A DNA stretch of 64,000 nucleotides from assembly GCF_016808095.1 (NCBI RefSeq), contig NC_068972.1, forward strand, positions 7,310,001 through 7,374,000, written 5' to 3'. The position numbers were made by a program, and so were the translations under genes. Source of the stretch: Vigna angularis (taxonomy: Eukaryota > Streptophyta > Magnoliopsida > Fabales > Fabaceae). Below, in pieces: positions 21,580 to 34,671 of the stretch (within the stretch, counting starts at the first letter, position 1; every line of letters starts with the position of its first letter). The notes beneath the pieces were generated by a model. That model was not told the origin of the DNA. It ran no database searches and saw only the letters and a program-made list of their open reading frames with translations.

Positions 21580-23767
21580 CAATATGCAGTTTTGTATTCA
21601 GAATGGCAAATTTCAAGTATACTACCCACAAACAAAGTCACAAAATGCTCCAAATATCTTTGGTGAATGAAGTCGTCTATGAAGAGAACTCTCAATTTGT
21701 TGAAAGTCTTACGTCGACTAAAGATAAGGCCAATTTATAATATATATATGAGGTGCAAATCTCACTTTAGAAACCGGTTTTGTAAGATTGAATTAGGTCT
21801 TAAACCCCCTTTCTAATATGTTATTAAGGTCATGGTTAGAGTCTATCCTAACAATATTTATTGTTTCTTGGACATTTCTATTCTACCCGCTGAGATTTCT
21901 ACATAGTTGGTGGATAAAACTAAAAAATAAAAATTAGATATAAACACATTTAAAAAAAAATAATGAAATTATACATAAAAGCACAACTACCATTGGAAAG
22001 ATGAAATTTGTATGTACAGGCACGACATCGGTTATAAAAAAATTAAAAAAGGTTCATGCAAATATAACTTCTTATTGTTGTTAAATTGTAAAACAGATAA
22101 TTTAAAAACAAAGTCGTATATTTGAAATGAGATTTATTTATTTTTGGCACTTTACTTCTAAAGACAACTTACTCATATGGATAATTATTTAAAGTTTACC
22201 TATGTTATTCTAATAATTTTTTATACTTTAGATCATATCAAAACTGCTATTTGATAACTTTAACTACAAAAGGATTAAAGTTTCATGCAATTTTTTTAAT
22301 GAAAAGTTCTTAAAATTGAGTATCTACAAAAGTTGTTTAAAAAAGTAATTTTAAGATTAATTATGTTTTCTTTAAGTAAAAAAATAACATAAGTGATTGA
22401 CAACGCAATAAAAAAATCTAAAAATTATAATTTATTTTTGAATTAAATATATTTATTAAACTATTCTCAAATATTGGATTTTATTTCTAAACTAGATATA
22501 TACTTATTTGGTGATTGTATTTTACGAAAATAATTTAAAATATAGTCAGCTCAGAGTATTGTATTGTATATTACCGTCTTGTTTGAAAAATAAAAATCTC
22601 GTTTGTTTAATTATTTATTGGGTATTCATGAAAAAAATATCCCCAATTCTTTTTATATCTATAGTTATTTATATTTTTATATTTTATTTTTAAAAAAAAT
22701 TGAAATAAAAAATTTAAAATAATTTTTTAACTAATAAATTTAGATAAAAATATTTTTTTAATACAATTTAAATCAAGTTATTCAATAAAATATTAATACA
22801 AATGAATTTGACTTTACTTTAAAAAATTTAAATATATTACACCAAAATTATAAATTTTAAAAAATAAATCTTTTAAAAAATAACTTTAATTTCATATTTT
22901 TAAATGATAATAGAATTATACAAAATTAAATTTTAAATTATTATTCTATGATTAATATTATTTTATTAATAATTTTATTCATTTAAATTTTAAAAAATAT
23001 TAAAAAAATTCACTAATAATTATTAATAGGTAGAAAATATTCGCAGAAAGAATATCATAAATATTATATTATATTTATCTCACTGGATAATTTAAATACC
23101 CTATTTACTACCGGTGAAAACGACATTTTTTATCTTTCCTAATTCAACCATAACTCTACATGTATAATTTGTAGATATAACTAAAAAATAAAATAAATTT
23201 TCAAAGTTTTAAAAATGATTTAATTAAAGAATAAATTAAATGAAAAAAGAATGAAGACCTCTTAGCCTTCTTAGGATCAACCATAGCAAGTTCAGCAAGT
23301 TCCTCCGGCCCCATGGGCCTCCTCGCCAATGAAATCGCTGGCCCGGCCTGCATCAAAGCTGTCAGTGACGCGTCCAGGGGAACGTTCTGCCGACGCGGCT
23401 TCTGCTTGTTCTCTCCGGAATTCTTAGCACCGCCTGCCATGCAGAGATCATCCGAGACCACGGACTTTCCACTGTCGAGTCCGTCTGTGGACCCTACTGG
23501 TGCAGGCTTCGAACTCTGCTCGTTGGGTTTCTCCGAGGTTTCGGAGTGAACGGACACTAGAGGAGCGGTTGGCGGAGGAGGAGGAGGCAGTGGAGAGTTG
23601 AACATTTCGAAATCAAAATGTTTGGTATCGACGTTGAGAAGGTCGACGAAGGTGTCGAGGAGAGGATAGGAGGGGTCGGAGTGTATGGGGATGTATGGTT
23701 GCTCCGTCGCCACAATCTGGTCAAAGAGCGAGGCATCTGACGGAGCTCCGATATCGTTGTTTTCCAT
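18788..23767 (-). CDS. Group I bZIP transcription factor (VIP1/RF2a-like)
   Basis: Four exons join in frame on the minus strand: 23259-23767, 21185-21317, 19194-19278 and 18788-18999, giving 312 residues with consensus splice sites. The N-terminal 165 residues are acidic and proline-rich (PLPPPPPP near residue 58), as in activation regions. The stretch DPKKAKR then leads into the basic region at about 165-190. Asn174 is followed by Lys182, the Asn-x7-Lys pattern with Lys in place of Arg that marks plant group I bZIPs. Leucines 192, 199, 206 and 213 form the first zipper heptads, continued more weakly by Val227 and Met234, and residues 234-260 align with the conserved extension of the family. 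The C-terminus is Gln/Pro-rich. It should bind DNA as a dimer in the nucleus. The zipper sequence diverges from typical members. Two introns of 1.9 kb contain an AT microsatellite and an LTR relic. Confidence 0.9.
21532..21578. repeat. (AT)n microsatellite in bZIP intron 1
   Basis: About 47 bp of TA dinucleotides preceded by a poly-A tract, inside the intron between exons 1 and 2 of the bZIP gene. Confidence 0.95.
21722..21850 (+). mobile_element. LTR-retroelement relic (LTR end plus degenerate primer site)
   Basis: The segment contains AGGTGCAAATCTCACTTTAG, then GGTTTTGTAAGATTGA, then a degraded match to the TGGTATCAGAG primer-binding motif of copia-type elements near 21818-21830. A related copy lies at 34672-34775. 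This layout is a common legume dispersed repeat as far as I recall; it was not searched. It lies inside intron 1 of the bZIP gene. Confidence 0.5.
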
Positions 23768-23917
23768 CACACAAAATGAGAAAAACGTTTTCTCTTTGGA
23801 ATTTGTGATTTGGAGTTTTGTTGAAACGTTAAGTGGTGACAGGAAACTGAAGTTAAACTGATAAACGGATGTTGGGGGAAGGAGGTGTTGGGTGTGACTC
23901 TGGCGCACGTCCCTCGC

Positions 23918-23930
23918 TGTATATATAATA
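23918..23930 (-). promoter_or_regulatory. Candidate TATA box of the bZIP gene
   Basis: Reading the minus strand, TTATATATACAG lies about 155 bp before the ATG at 23767. A decayed hAT copy begins only about 60 bp further upstream. Confidence 0.45.
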
Positions 23931-23989
23931 ACTCGACTCTCTTATTCGATCAAGTGTCTGTGAAACACTGGGGTGGGATTTTAAAATCA

Positions 23990-24505
23990 TTTAATTTAAT
24001 TTAATTATTTATTATTTTATATTTTTAATACTATTAATTAATAATATTTTTATTGTAGTGTAAATAAAAATAAAGAAAACGATGTTTGAAAAAAAGTAAA
24101 ATATTATAAATTTTTCTATTAAAGACTTTAATTTTGTAAATATATAAATGATACAAAAATCATCAATGTTATAAACTTATTTATTTACTTTTTAAATTTG
24201 TTTTTGGATTATATTTTAGTTGTATGTTAATTTTTATATTTTGAATTATCTTTAGAGTTTAACATCATTTTAGAGTAAAATTATTTAAATTTGAATTACA
24301 ATTTTTTTTTTAGATTTAGAAAAAAACTTGTAAATAAGTAAACTAGTGAATCAACACATTTAACCAACAAAAACATGGTAGACTGAACCGAGTTCAAATT
24401 TTTTCAGCTTGTAAATAAATGAATTAAGTTTCATTGACTCACTAAGTAGTCAATTCGTGATGGAGTAAACCAAATTGGATCAAATGACCTGTTTTAACAA
24501 CATTG
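23990..24505. mobile_element. Decayed hAT-like element, relative of the one at 6572-7272
   Basis: The segment aligns with about 6738-7272 of the intact element. Shared blocks include TTTAATTATTTATTAT, TAAATTTTTCTATTAAAGAC, TTGTTTTTGGATTA and GACTCACTAAGTAGTCAA, ending in a degraded terminus GTTTTAACAACATT. The left terminus and first 170 bp are missing, and no target duplication can be seen. It lies directly upstream of the bZIP core promoter. Confidence 0.75.
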
Positions 24506-25402
24506 TTCATCATAAAAAGAAAAAAAAAACACAAAACCATTAAATCATATATATTTAATTCACTTCCATTTATTTTTCAATACTTTTAATTTCATTTCAT
24601 TTTTTGAAAACAACTTCTTTTGTTAAACTGATAGCAACGTACGATCAATTTTATTACAGTATAGCATCATTAATTTCTAACGGAGATATTAATTTGATAG
24701 GAAGTATTGTATTAATTCAACTTAAACAGGTTATATTAAATTAAGAATATTTAAAATAGTATAATGAAATTGAAATAAATAAAAAAGTAGTCAACACTAA
24801 TTTTAATTGTATTAGAAAATTAAATCGTAATTAAAGATAAAAGATGTTATAACATCTCAATTTTAACCTCTTATTAATGAAATAAGATAAACAAAATATA
24901 TTATCTCAATATACAAATACATAATATTAATATAGTTATAAAAAAAAAGTTGTAATAACAAAATATATCTAAAATAATTAAAAAAAATCACTAGTCAATC
25001 AAAAATAATACTCTAAAATATAATTTTTTTCATTAGACATGTTTTAATACCTATCTCCTCGTATGTTTATGTCAATTGATTGGTTTAATTGAAGAATTTG
25101 TCAAATGAGTCAATTTTATAATCTCAATTTTTCAATAAGACAAGATAAAAAAACTATTGGAAGAAATTAAAAAGGTTCTAGAATATATTTAAAAAACTAT
25201 TGGAAGAAATAATCTCACTATTTTTAAATAATTATTATTTTCTAAATCTTTTACAAAATTTAAATTTAAAATCATTTTTTATATTTATGTAATTGAGTTT
25301 AATTAAAAATATTAAAAATTAAAAAACAATATATTAATATAATTTATTTAAATAAAAAATAATTCATCAGTAAAAAAATTAAGGAATAATTTTTACAAAT
25401 AC

Positions 25403-25406
<4 letters not shown>
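24506..25406. other. AT-rich intergenic sequence, nothing identified
   Basis: No open frame, RNA motif or clear repeat structure recognised. Confidence 0.55.
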
Positions 25407-25437
<31 letters not shown>

Positions 25438-25442
25438 TATAT
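25407..25442. repeat. (AT)n microsatellite
   Basis: A run of AT dinucleotides interrupted once by a G, just before a transposon end. Confidence 0.9.
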
Positions 25443-25481
25443 AATATCTTTATGATATATTTAAAGGAGTTAAATTAATTA

Positions 25482-26480
25482 GGTTTAATGTCTCCATAAG
25501 TCCCTATTTATATCCAGAATTTTAAATAGGACCCTTTCTGTTTTTGCGTCTCAATTGGATCCTTATTTTTGTAAAATTGAATTAAATAGAGACTTTCCGT
25601 CAAATTGATCAAACGGCGTTAAAGATTGTATCACCTGACATGTTGACAGTGTTGTTTTTACATATGTGTCATTAAAAACGTGACTCAATTCTATTATTTT
25701 AAATTTTGAATTAAAAAAATTAACTAAACAGAATGGAAATTCAGTTAAAGAAAGGGCAAAGTTGGAAATTGGTATTATACATTCTCTTTGCAATTGTTAT
25801 GTCGAAATGAAATTGGGGAAATTTGAGTCATAGGCCTCATCATTCATCCACAAAATCGTTGTTGTTGAAGTAGATGGAAGTGTTGGTGGGGAAGAACATC
25901 GGTTTGAAACAAGTTGAAGCACGACCACCTTGCTCATCTCGTCGTGGCCCACCACCGCTGTTCATCTACACCGTTAGTGCCGCTGCAGAGTCGTGAGCTT
26001 CCATAGCCACCACCATCAGAATCGCGACACACCCCATCATCTTCTTTGTCAATCAAAGCACAAAATCACAGAAACCTAAACAGAGAAAACAAATTCGCAA
26101 AATCATCATCGCGCGCCTCCACCATCATCATCCTCGTCGGAGCGAAAGTCGCTGCCACTAACGCCGTGAACCCCAATCCGCGCAAAGCAGACAACCCAGT
26201 CGCACCACCCAAATCGCCAACCTCTATGACCACCGCGACACAAACAAAGTTCTTCCAATCTTACCTCGCGCTACCATGGACACCGTCGCGAGAACCTTCA
26301 GACCATGTCCTTCCATCATCGCGAGTGCGCCACGACATCTTTGTCTTCTCCACTATCGCTGTGAGATACTACAAGTTGCAAAGGTTGGTGGTGGTGAAAA
26401 GAATTATCAAGTAGTCTCCATCTCGTGGTGCTGTGTGTGGAGTGGTGCAATACGTGTGTTGCTTCCTCCAGGTGCGTATT
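25482..26480. mobile_element. TIR transposon of the GGTTTAATGT family, right end not found
   Basis: The left terminus starts GGTTTAATGTCTCCATAAGT and follows the complete member at 50880 for about 150 bp (CAGAATTTTAAATA, GCGTCTCAATTGG, TCCTTATTTTTG). The interior is GC-richer with CCACCACC/CATC low-complexity text, as in the other members, and has no recognisable product. No right terminus was found; the stated right limit is where a separate palindromic repeat begins. Confidence 0.6.
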
Positions 26481-26482
26481 CG

Positions 26483-26695
26483 AATAAACCTTTAAATAAA
26501 ACCCTAAAATAAAAAACGTAACCTTGGAGGTGACATCCTTCAACGGATGTCAACATCCGTTTAAGGTAAAACGAATGTCGACATCCGTTTTTCCTTAAAC
26601 GGATGTTGACATCCGTTTTTCCTTATCCGTTGAAGGATGTCACCTCCATTTAAAGGTGACGTTTTTTTATTTTAGGGTTTGTTTTATTAGTTTAT
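26483..26695. repeat. Palindromic hairpin repeat with self-complementary 28-bp units
   Basis: Outer arms of about 65 bp are inverted copies of each other; shared blocks are ACCCTAAAATAAAAAACGT, GGAGGTGACATCC and TTCAACGGAT. Between them lie about three tandem units of roughly 28 bp built on AACGGATGTNNACATCCGTT, each itself palindromic. The whole could form a long hairpin in DNA or RNA. This is probably a fold-back MITE; no coding capacity. Confidence 0.8.
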
Positions 26696-29461
26696 TCTTT
26701 ATTTTGGAAATATTTTAATAATTTAATTTAAATGTTTTTGATTTATTATTTTTGAATATATTTTTAATGTATTTTAATAATGTAAGAAAAATGAAGAAGA
26801 AAGAAACGGAGGAGAAGTAAAACGGAGAAGACGAATGTGATTGTAGAGTAAAACGGAAGACAAATTATTAAACAGAAATGAGAGATGGAAATATTGGATG
26901 CAGGAAGTAAAGTAGGAGAACTAGGTTTGAAATAAATTAAAATAGTAAAAGTAAAAAATTTTAATCTGAGAATATAATTAGAATTAAAAAAAATTGGAGA
27001 GGTAGAGGGAGAAAGGTGTAGTGATGGAGGGAGCAACACCCAAACAATATTTGTGGGACCTTTGTGAGTAGTTAGCCTACCGAAACCAAACTGACCTCCC
27101 TCTTGGGCTCATTAAGCTGAGAAGCTTTTATAACGGACTATTTCACCCTGCACCTCCAATAATTTCGTTGTGCACCTCCCATTCTTTGAATTTAATTAAA
27201 CATATATTGCTCATCATTTCCTCTCACTTTTCTCACTCTGTTTTTTTTTTCTTTTTCTTTTGTTTCAAATTATTTTTCGGAACTTAAAAAGTAAAAAAGT
27301 TTAAAATTTTAAGGAATAAAAATCCAATATCAAACCATGATAGTTAACTAACATTAATGACTGGTATTATTATTGTTATGAGAAATTTCTTTTAATTTTC
27401 TAGATTTTTACATGATGAGTTGTATCCTTAAAATCCAAAAAACATACCGAAGATTCCTAATTTTTTAGCATCTACTTTGATAAATTATCAATTGAAAACT
27501 TAATTACACGCACTTGTTTTAATATTTGAGTAATAATCAATTAAAAAATGGGAACATTGACATTGACCGTATCCACTTATTATTATTGTAAAGTACTACG
27601 ATTAATTATCATTAAATGGTTATAATTTTATCTTTTGTTTTATTTTGAAATTGATCTCATTTTACAGAAATTAGAGGTTAAAAGATATGGATTAGACTGT
27701 TGGTTCTAGCTAATTTATCTAGTGGTAAGAAAAATATGATTTTTAGTTAAGGTAAAATATTTGAATATATAGTTAAAACTATTACTACAAATCACATCTG
27801 CATAAAATACTAGTAAGATACTTGTAATTAATTGCTTAATATTTTCCTAGTAATAGTAATATAAGAAAATTTTGATATTTATGTTTGTTAATAAAGTAAT
27901 AGACATAAATATCGAGTATTTTAAAATCCTAGAAACGGAGTTGCATTCCTCACAGCACTAAGAAAAATCACAATTAACAATCAAAATTTAATATAAATAT
28001 TTTCTACACGTGACCCTCTCCCAACAAAGTGACTTTTGGGTTGAACCCACTGGTAGTCTTCGTCCTGTATGGTCAAACTTTGATGTTGGATAAGCAGAAA
28101 TTGGAATACTAATTTGGTTCAACGTGGAATGCACATTAGACAAGGATTCAATCCACCAGACAAGATATAAATGATAACATGTCTAAGGTGTTACCAACAT
28201 ATATTTGTCGGTTTTGGTAGGGTTGTACAACCTGCATCAACAAAATGTTATGCAATTTTGCAGTTATGCTATTTTCTACTTGTTAATGTACCTTTTTTTA
28301 TTTTTTTAACAAACTAGTTAATAAACCTAGTGGAAAACTCGCATTTTTATTAAAAGAGAAACAAGAAGAACAACTACAAATGCTAGATCTGATAAATGGT
28401 ATATAGAGAAACAAGAAGAACAAGCACACATGGAAGAATTCTCTATAATAGAGCTCACAATTCAAGGTTTCTCTCAAACGAAACTCTTTCTCAAGACATA
28501 TTATAGATTAATCATCAATAAAAATTTAATTAATTAATTTCTCCCTTATTACAATTTAATCACGGAATTCGTTTTTAAAAACAGCAGTGTGCCATACGGA
28601 ATTAAACAAAACAATTCAACTTTCTTTTCTTTCAAAGAGCTTTTCATCTCTCGCTATCATATTTTATTTTTCTTTTATTTTAATTTTGTTTTGTTTTGAG
28701 CTTTCTTGTCTAACTTTTGATTTCCTTAAAAGAGTTGGACAATTACGGTTCCATTCTTGAGGATGTTAATGAATTCTTGGAACACTAAAAAATGACAAGG
28801 CGTGGTGTGGCCGTATGGGATATTCAAGCAAACGATCTATGGCAGTGATCTCGAAAACTTCAATCACTTTCGTTGTGATATAACACGTAATGTTTCATGC
28901 AAGCGTGTCTGGCTAAGTCTATTTATTCATATTTTTAGATTTCTTTTCGGCTACTAATAGAGGAAAGGAATCTCAAACTTTAGATGCACGATGATCATTT
29001 TGAAGGGTGCAAGGACCCTTTTTGAAACAAATGTTCACAGGATATCCAATTGGAATTTAACAAATTATTCATGGAATTTTGGAATTTAACTAATCATATC
29101 ATCATCTTTCACCATCACATTCTCTTCGTTTTTTTGCTTGATCCACACACTCTCCGTCTTTATTTTAGCTTTCTTTTCCTTTAGTTATCTAACTTTAATT
29201 TACCTTTAAAATAGTTGGAGGTCGTTTCTTTGACCTGAACAAGACATAGCAGTATTCTAAAGTGGGTAACAAAAACTGACAAACTATAATCAGATGAGAA
29301 AATTCGAGTAGTGTACATGATATTATTATATAAGCTATCATTTGACTCTATTATTATAAGCCAAAAACTCATGCCGAGTTGTTTTATTAAAGAAAAAGTT
29401 GGCGGTGAGACTTTAGTGTTTAATTTGAACAATAATTTTATGTTGGTATAGGTTTATTAAA
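26696..29461. other. Intergenic sequence, no gene supported
   Basis: Mostly AT-rich. A 19-bp direct repeat AGAGAAACAAGAAGAACAA occurs at 28355-28373 and 28405-28423. Patches at 28010-28230 and 28790-29020 are less AT-rich but give no recognisable protein on either strand. Confidence 0.5.
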
Positions 29462-29836
29462 TTAAAGAAAGAGAATGTTCAGAGCATAATAGAGATATAA
29501 ATAATTTATGAATAATAATAGAGGAGGAAAAAGAAAAAGGGAAATTAGATGATTGTTGAAAAGGAAGGATGATAAGTGTAAGGAGATGTGGGAGAGGAAT
29601 TGAAGTGAAGCACGGCATTTGGTAATGGATGTCACTGTTGAAGTAGTAGCGTGGGATATTGTTGGTTTGACGAGACAAAGAGTGGTGGATGTTGTTGGTT
29701 TTTTGCCCTCATCTGAACCAAGTTGGTGACGTTGTTGGTTGTGGTTGGAAAACAAATGAAGAATTGATGAGGTTGTTTGTGTCTGAGTAGTTGAAAAGAA
29801 TAATGCAGAATGTGGTGGTCTTCGACGAGGATCCAT
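29462..29836 (-). CDS. Uncertain small open frame (124 codons), function unknown
   Basis: An ATG at 29836 opens 124 codons on the minus strand, starting MDPRRRPP, with a Ser/Thr/Gln-rich first half and a hydrophobic, Phe/Leu/Ser-rich second half. I recognise no domain. A TATA-like ATATAAAGG lies only about 25 bp before the ATG, so transcription from it would start at or after the start codon. The first part could be an exon of an unseen gene or chance coding. It is listed because it is one of few longer frames in a gene-poor stretch. Confidence 0.15.
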   Translation of the reverse strand: MDPRRRPPHSALFFSTTQTQTTSSILHLFSNHNQQRHQLGSDEGKKPTTSTTLCLVKPTISHATTSTVTSITKCRASLQFLSHISLHLSSFLFNNHLISLFLFPPLLLFINYLYLYYALNILFL

Positions 29837-30460
29837 TATCCAATTCCCTTCTCTTCCTTTATATCCCAGTATTTAGTGCTTTCCTCTTCACCATTCCATT
29901 CCTTTTCTTTCTCTCATACCTTCTCAACATAATTACCTTATCATTACGGATTCTAATCAATCATTAAACCTCCTAATCAACTTCCCATCACTACTAAACT
30001 TTTTTTCTTATATTTATAACATTTCTTTGGTCTTATCGTCAAAATTGTCAAAACTATTAATTTCAACTATTATTTAACATTTCTTAGTGAATACCAGAGA
30101 CTTATTTATGATTGGATGTCAGCTGTCGTGTCCTCGGATGAATTGATGATATTTTTTCAGACTCAGATTTTTTTTAATTAATATCGTCTAATTGTGCTAA
30201 TTGCATTTAAAAATAAACTTTTTTTTTCGGAACTGTCAAAAGCTTACCACTTGATATACCTGTTACAAAAAGTTATTGTAAAAAAATATGTTAATTGAAG
30301 GATATTTTGAAAACGGTAGAGTTAAATGCCAACTAACCTTGGTTTATATTTTATTAGCAGTTCATAATTTCTTATGAATTGAATATAAAAAGAGTATAAG
30401 TTTATATGTTTCAGTCTTTCATAAGGAAATCACTGTATACTTTAGACACTCAAAAGTTTA

Positions 30461-30462
<2 letters not shown>
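29837..30462. other. Intergenic sequence, nothing identified
   Basis: No open frame or repeat structure recognised. Confidence 0.5.
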
Positions 30463-30522
<60 letters not shown>

Positions 30523-30558
30523 CTTGGTTTTTATATTTGATCCATTTTAGAACTGTCC
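30463..30558. repeat. (AT)n microsatellite followed by a dispersed 37-bp repeat
   Basis: About 57 bp of AT dinucleotides run into 30522-30558, which copies the stretch at 201-238 in front of decarboxylase copy 1 (starts ACTTGGTTTTTATATTTGAT, ends ACTGTCCT). Confidence 0.9.
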
Positions 30559-33500
30559 TTCGTTTACTATGGTGATCCAAAAATAGATGAGCCTTTGGGA
30601 TCGATGCACTTTGAATTTTTGTTTTTAACTTCAAATAACTTTTAAATCGGAATTAAAAGGCAATGTCGTTAAACTTGATAGTTATTATTTGATTTTCCAT
30701 TTAAAATTATGTTTTAATTAAGTTTTTAAGTTTTTTTCTTACTTTATTTTAGTGAGTCTCTATCTAATATTTTGTCTATAGAATATTTAAATTTATATTT
30801 TTCAACCATGATCTTGTTATTATTAACCTTTATCATGTTAATTAAAAATGTGTCATATTGAGAAATTGTCATGATCACCTACATCTATAATAATCATCGT
30901 GATACTTTTGTCCTTGATAACATGGGGAAGTGATATGAGAACATAACATTCTTATCCAATATTATTTTTTTTATTAAGAATAGTAAAAATTACTTTTCAT
31001 TTTACTTTAATAATAAAGTCATCTTATATTAATCATTAATATCACATTTTTTTAATATATGAAAACAAATAAATAAAATGATAAGGTAAGATAACTATCA
31101 CATTATCAAGTTAATGAAAAAGTTAAATTGTAAAAATTGAAATGAAAAACTAAAAATTTTAAATACTAATAAAAAATTACTGAGAAACTAGTTAAAAATA
31201 CTTAATTTTACCAAGGACTTGAAAATTCATTAAAAAATATTATTTATTCAAACAGTTGACATAGGACTCGTTAACTATTTTGGAAATTGTTATGAAATTT
31301 AGTAACAAATTGTTATTAAGGAAGCTGAAAATATATCTTTATATTAAAAATTGCGTTTATTATATTAAATAGTTTTTATAGTGTATAAAATTATAATACC
31401 AATAATGTATATTATTATCTATACTTATATATACAAAAGATTCATTTTATTGATATTTCAATTTTATCTTTTAAATAATTTATTTAAACTAAAATAATTA
31501 TTTTATTAATTTTACTCTTTAGGTAACTTTTTAATTAAAATTTTTTCATTTAATTATTTTTTTAAAATTTAACCATTTTTTAATTATAAAATTATCTTCA
31601 AAATAATAAAAAAACTGATTTACAGTAAAATTATAAAAAGTATTTATATTTACAATAAAATTATAAAAATTATATTTTATTATCATAAAAAGAATACATT
31701 GCGTTGTGTTTTCACTAAGGGTAAAGAAAATTTTGTTTTCAATTTTTACCTCTTAACAATAATATACTTAAAAATTAATTTAATTAATTTCTTTATTTTA
31801 TTTTGTAGTATCCCTTTCAAGTAATTCAAAATCCATTCTTTTCAGTATGTTTTTTATAACTTATAAGCTCTTTATTTTTTTTACATCCCTCGCATTTTTA
31901 TTTGTTTTTTAATTGATTAATTCAAATTTCTGTTATCTTAAATTTAAATCTCTCTAAAAATATATAAAATGTCAAACAAATAAAATTAAAATAAATAAAT
32001 TATATAAATAAAAATGTATTGAAAATATATTAAACTTAAAGTTAATATACACATTAATGTACAAAATAATAAAAATTATCACTAACAATTAAATCTCAGT
32101 TCAATAGAACAAAATAGTAAGATAATCGTGACTAGATGCTGTGTTTTCGTTAGTTATAATAATTATTTTAAAAATAATATTGATGATAATTTTTATTTAT
32201 TGTTAATATAAGAATTTACGTTGGAAATATATATTCATCAAAAATGATATTTGATTTGTAAATATATACATAACCGAATAAGACATATCTTATGCATTTT
32301 TTAATCTTACCATTTTCAGTATATTTGAAAAATGTACAACATTTTTTTTGCTATTCCATTATACTTTATTTATTAAACTAAATTGATCAAATATCGAATA
32401 GAAGTTATATATTATGTTTCGTTTCATTCTATCTTTCATCTCAGTATAATACTAGGCTGATATATAATACTTTGTTTCGTTGCTATAAATTAATACATTC
32501 AATTTGATTAAATTTGAAAAAATAATCTGGGTTTCAATTTCCATAAAGATTGCAGAGTGGTATCTACCTAAGGGTTGGTATTATTGAATGAACTATTATG
32601 TGGTATCCACTAGATCGGAGGAGAATAAACCTTATCTTTTAACTCTTTCCTTATAAAAATTTGTTTTGAAATCTTTCATTTCAACTACGAGAATATAATG
32701 TACAAACACACTCTAATATTTAATATTTAAAAAATATAATTTCTTAAATAATTCAATATTAATTAAATTGAAGCATGTATTGCAAATTATATCTTAATTA
32801 TATGTCTAAAATTTTATCTTTTAATTATTTATTTTAATAAACGAAGTTGATATTGACAATAAGAAACCAAATTTATCTATAAGTAATACAAAAATTTGTC
32901 CTAAGCAAAATTACCAACTATCAAAATTTTGTTAGTGAAATACTTGTTAAATTTTATTAAAAGATATTATTCAAGAAAATATTGTAATTCGGTCTTTTTT
33001 TTCTCATTATTTTTTTTATTTTTATCATCTTTTGTTACAATTTTATTTTCCTTCTTTTTCTTCACCACTTCTTTTAATTTATTTTCGTTTAATTTATTTT
33101 CGTTTAATTTATAAGAATATTTTATCAAATTTACCAAGAAAATTGATGTTTATTTTATCAAAAGATTTATGATAAAAATATCAAAAAATAATTTAAAAAT
33201 ACAATTACAAAAGAACTTATTAAAAAGGATTAAAATTTTAATTACTAACCTATTTCTTTTTTTAAATTAATTACCGTACAATTAAAATTTTTTATTACAC
33301 GTATTTACAAACAAATTTTATCATATAATCAAAATTTAAACAAAGTAACTAAAATATTTTATATTTTTTAGTTTTTTATTTGATAAAACAAATTTTTATC
33401 TTAATTCAAACTCAAATTTAGTTTTATATTTGAGTTCAATTTATTTGACTTTTGATATTTCATGATTTATCTTAACTTGTCAAATTGAATTGATTTTTGA

Positions 33501-34671
33501 CCATTGATTTAGTTTGATTTTCAGTTAAAAGTAACTCAGCGTGATCTTTGATTGGTCGACTCAACTTGATCTTTAGTCAAAACTAATTCAGCTCAACATT
33601 CGACCTAGATCTATTTTGCTTGACAATTGGCCTAGATCTAGTCGACTTGACCTTAGACTATGATCGAAGGTGTAATCAAGACAATATGATTTTATAGTTG
33701 AACTAGGTTGACTCGGATTTAATATCAAAATAGTTTTACCTAAACCAAAGATAGTTATGAATCGATTTTTTTGGACTTATAGATATTTTTCATACCAATG
33801 AAAAATTTCACAACTTTTTAAATTTCTCAATTTTAATGTTTATTTCAAAAAATTTCATCCAAACAAATTATTATATTTTAAAAAAATTCAAATTCTCTAA
33901 ATAAATAAATAAATAATTCTCTTGTCTAATTCAAACACAATAGAGAAGAAAAAGATGTTATCGTGCTAATTCTAATGCTTATGATCTAAAAGTGACTGAC
34001 ATGGAAGAAAATGACCATCACATTGGCATGACAACTACAAAGAAAGTACGTAGTATAGAATTTAATGTGATGCACATATAAAGTTTCCATCCGTTTTCCA
34101 ATGCAATACGAAACTCTTTGTGGTACGTAGCAGACCATCCTAATGTGTTATAACCGAAGAAACAATTAAAGGGACCTCAATAACGTGCTTTTCCCTCTCC
34201 TTTTCGAGTGTGAAGAAAAAGCAATTTCATTTTGCTTAACTTTTCGTTTTGTCCTTTTATCTGAGTCATGCCATAAATTTTGATTACTTTTGTGGATAGA
34301 TAGATCATCTACAATTATGGTTTCGCTGAATCATTCTTTCACGTCCTCACACTGTCAATGCTTTTACTTTGTTTGTTTGGATCCTTATATGTACCATTAA
34401 CTCTACCACTTCTATCATTCAATGATTTAAATTCTAAAATTCAAATGTTGTTGGAGAATAACTTTTTATCCAATCAACACTCACAAAGACGTCCTCTTCT
34501 TTTTCCTGAACAAAGCTAGCACTGATATTACATTAATTTCGTCAATATATTTTTCTGCCAATTCATTACCTCTGTCTGTCAAATTTACTTTGGTTAATTA
34601 AGATGTCCGTATTCACTTGGTGTTAATTAAGATACCTCAAAAATAAAAATATACATGGTTAAAAATCCCAT
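30559..34671. other. Gene-poor, very AT-rich region
   Basis: Four kilobases with no supported gene. A pyrimidine-rich tract at 32990-33110 yields only low-complexity Phe/Ser/Leu frames. The stretch 33955-34570 is less AT-rich, but neither strand gives recognisable protein, tRNA or snRNA motifs. Confidence 0.55.

Noticed and set aside
23201..23258. Extension of bZIP exon 1 beyond 23259
   Set aside because: A GT donor after AAG-AG gives a frame-correct join to the basic region at 21317; the extension would add unrelated residues and then stop.
25900..26543. Open frames on both strands within the TIR element at 25482
   Set aside because: Same low-complexity type as at 13.5-14.4 kb; no conserved motif.
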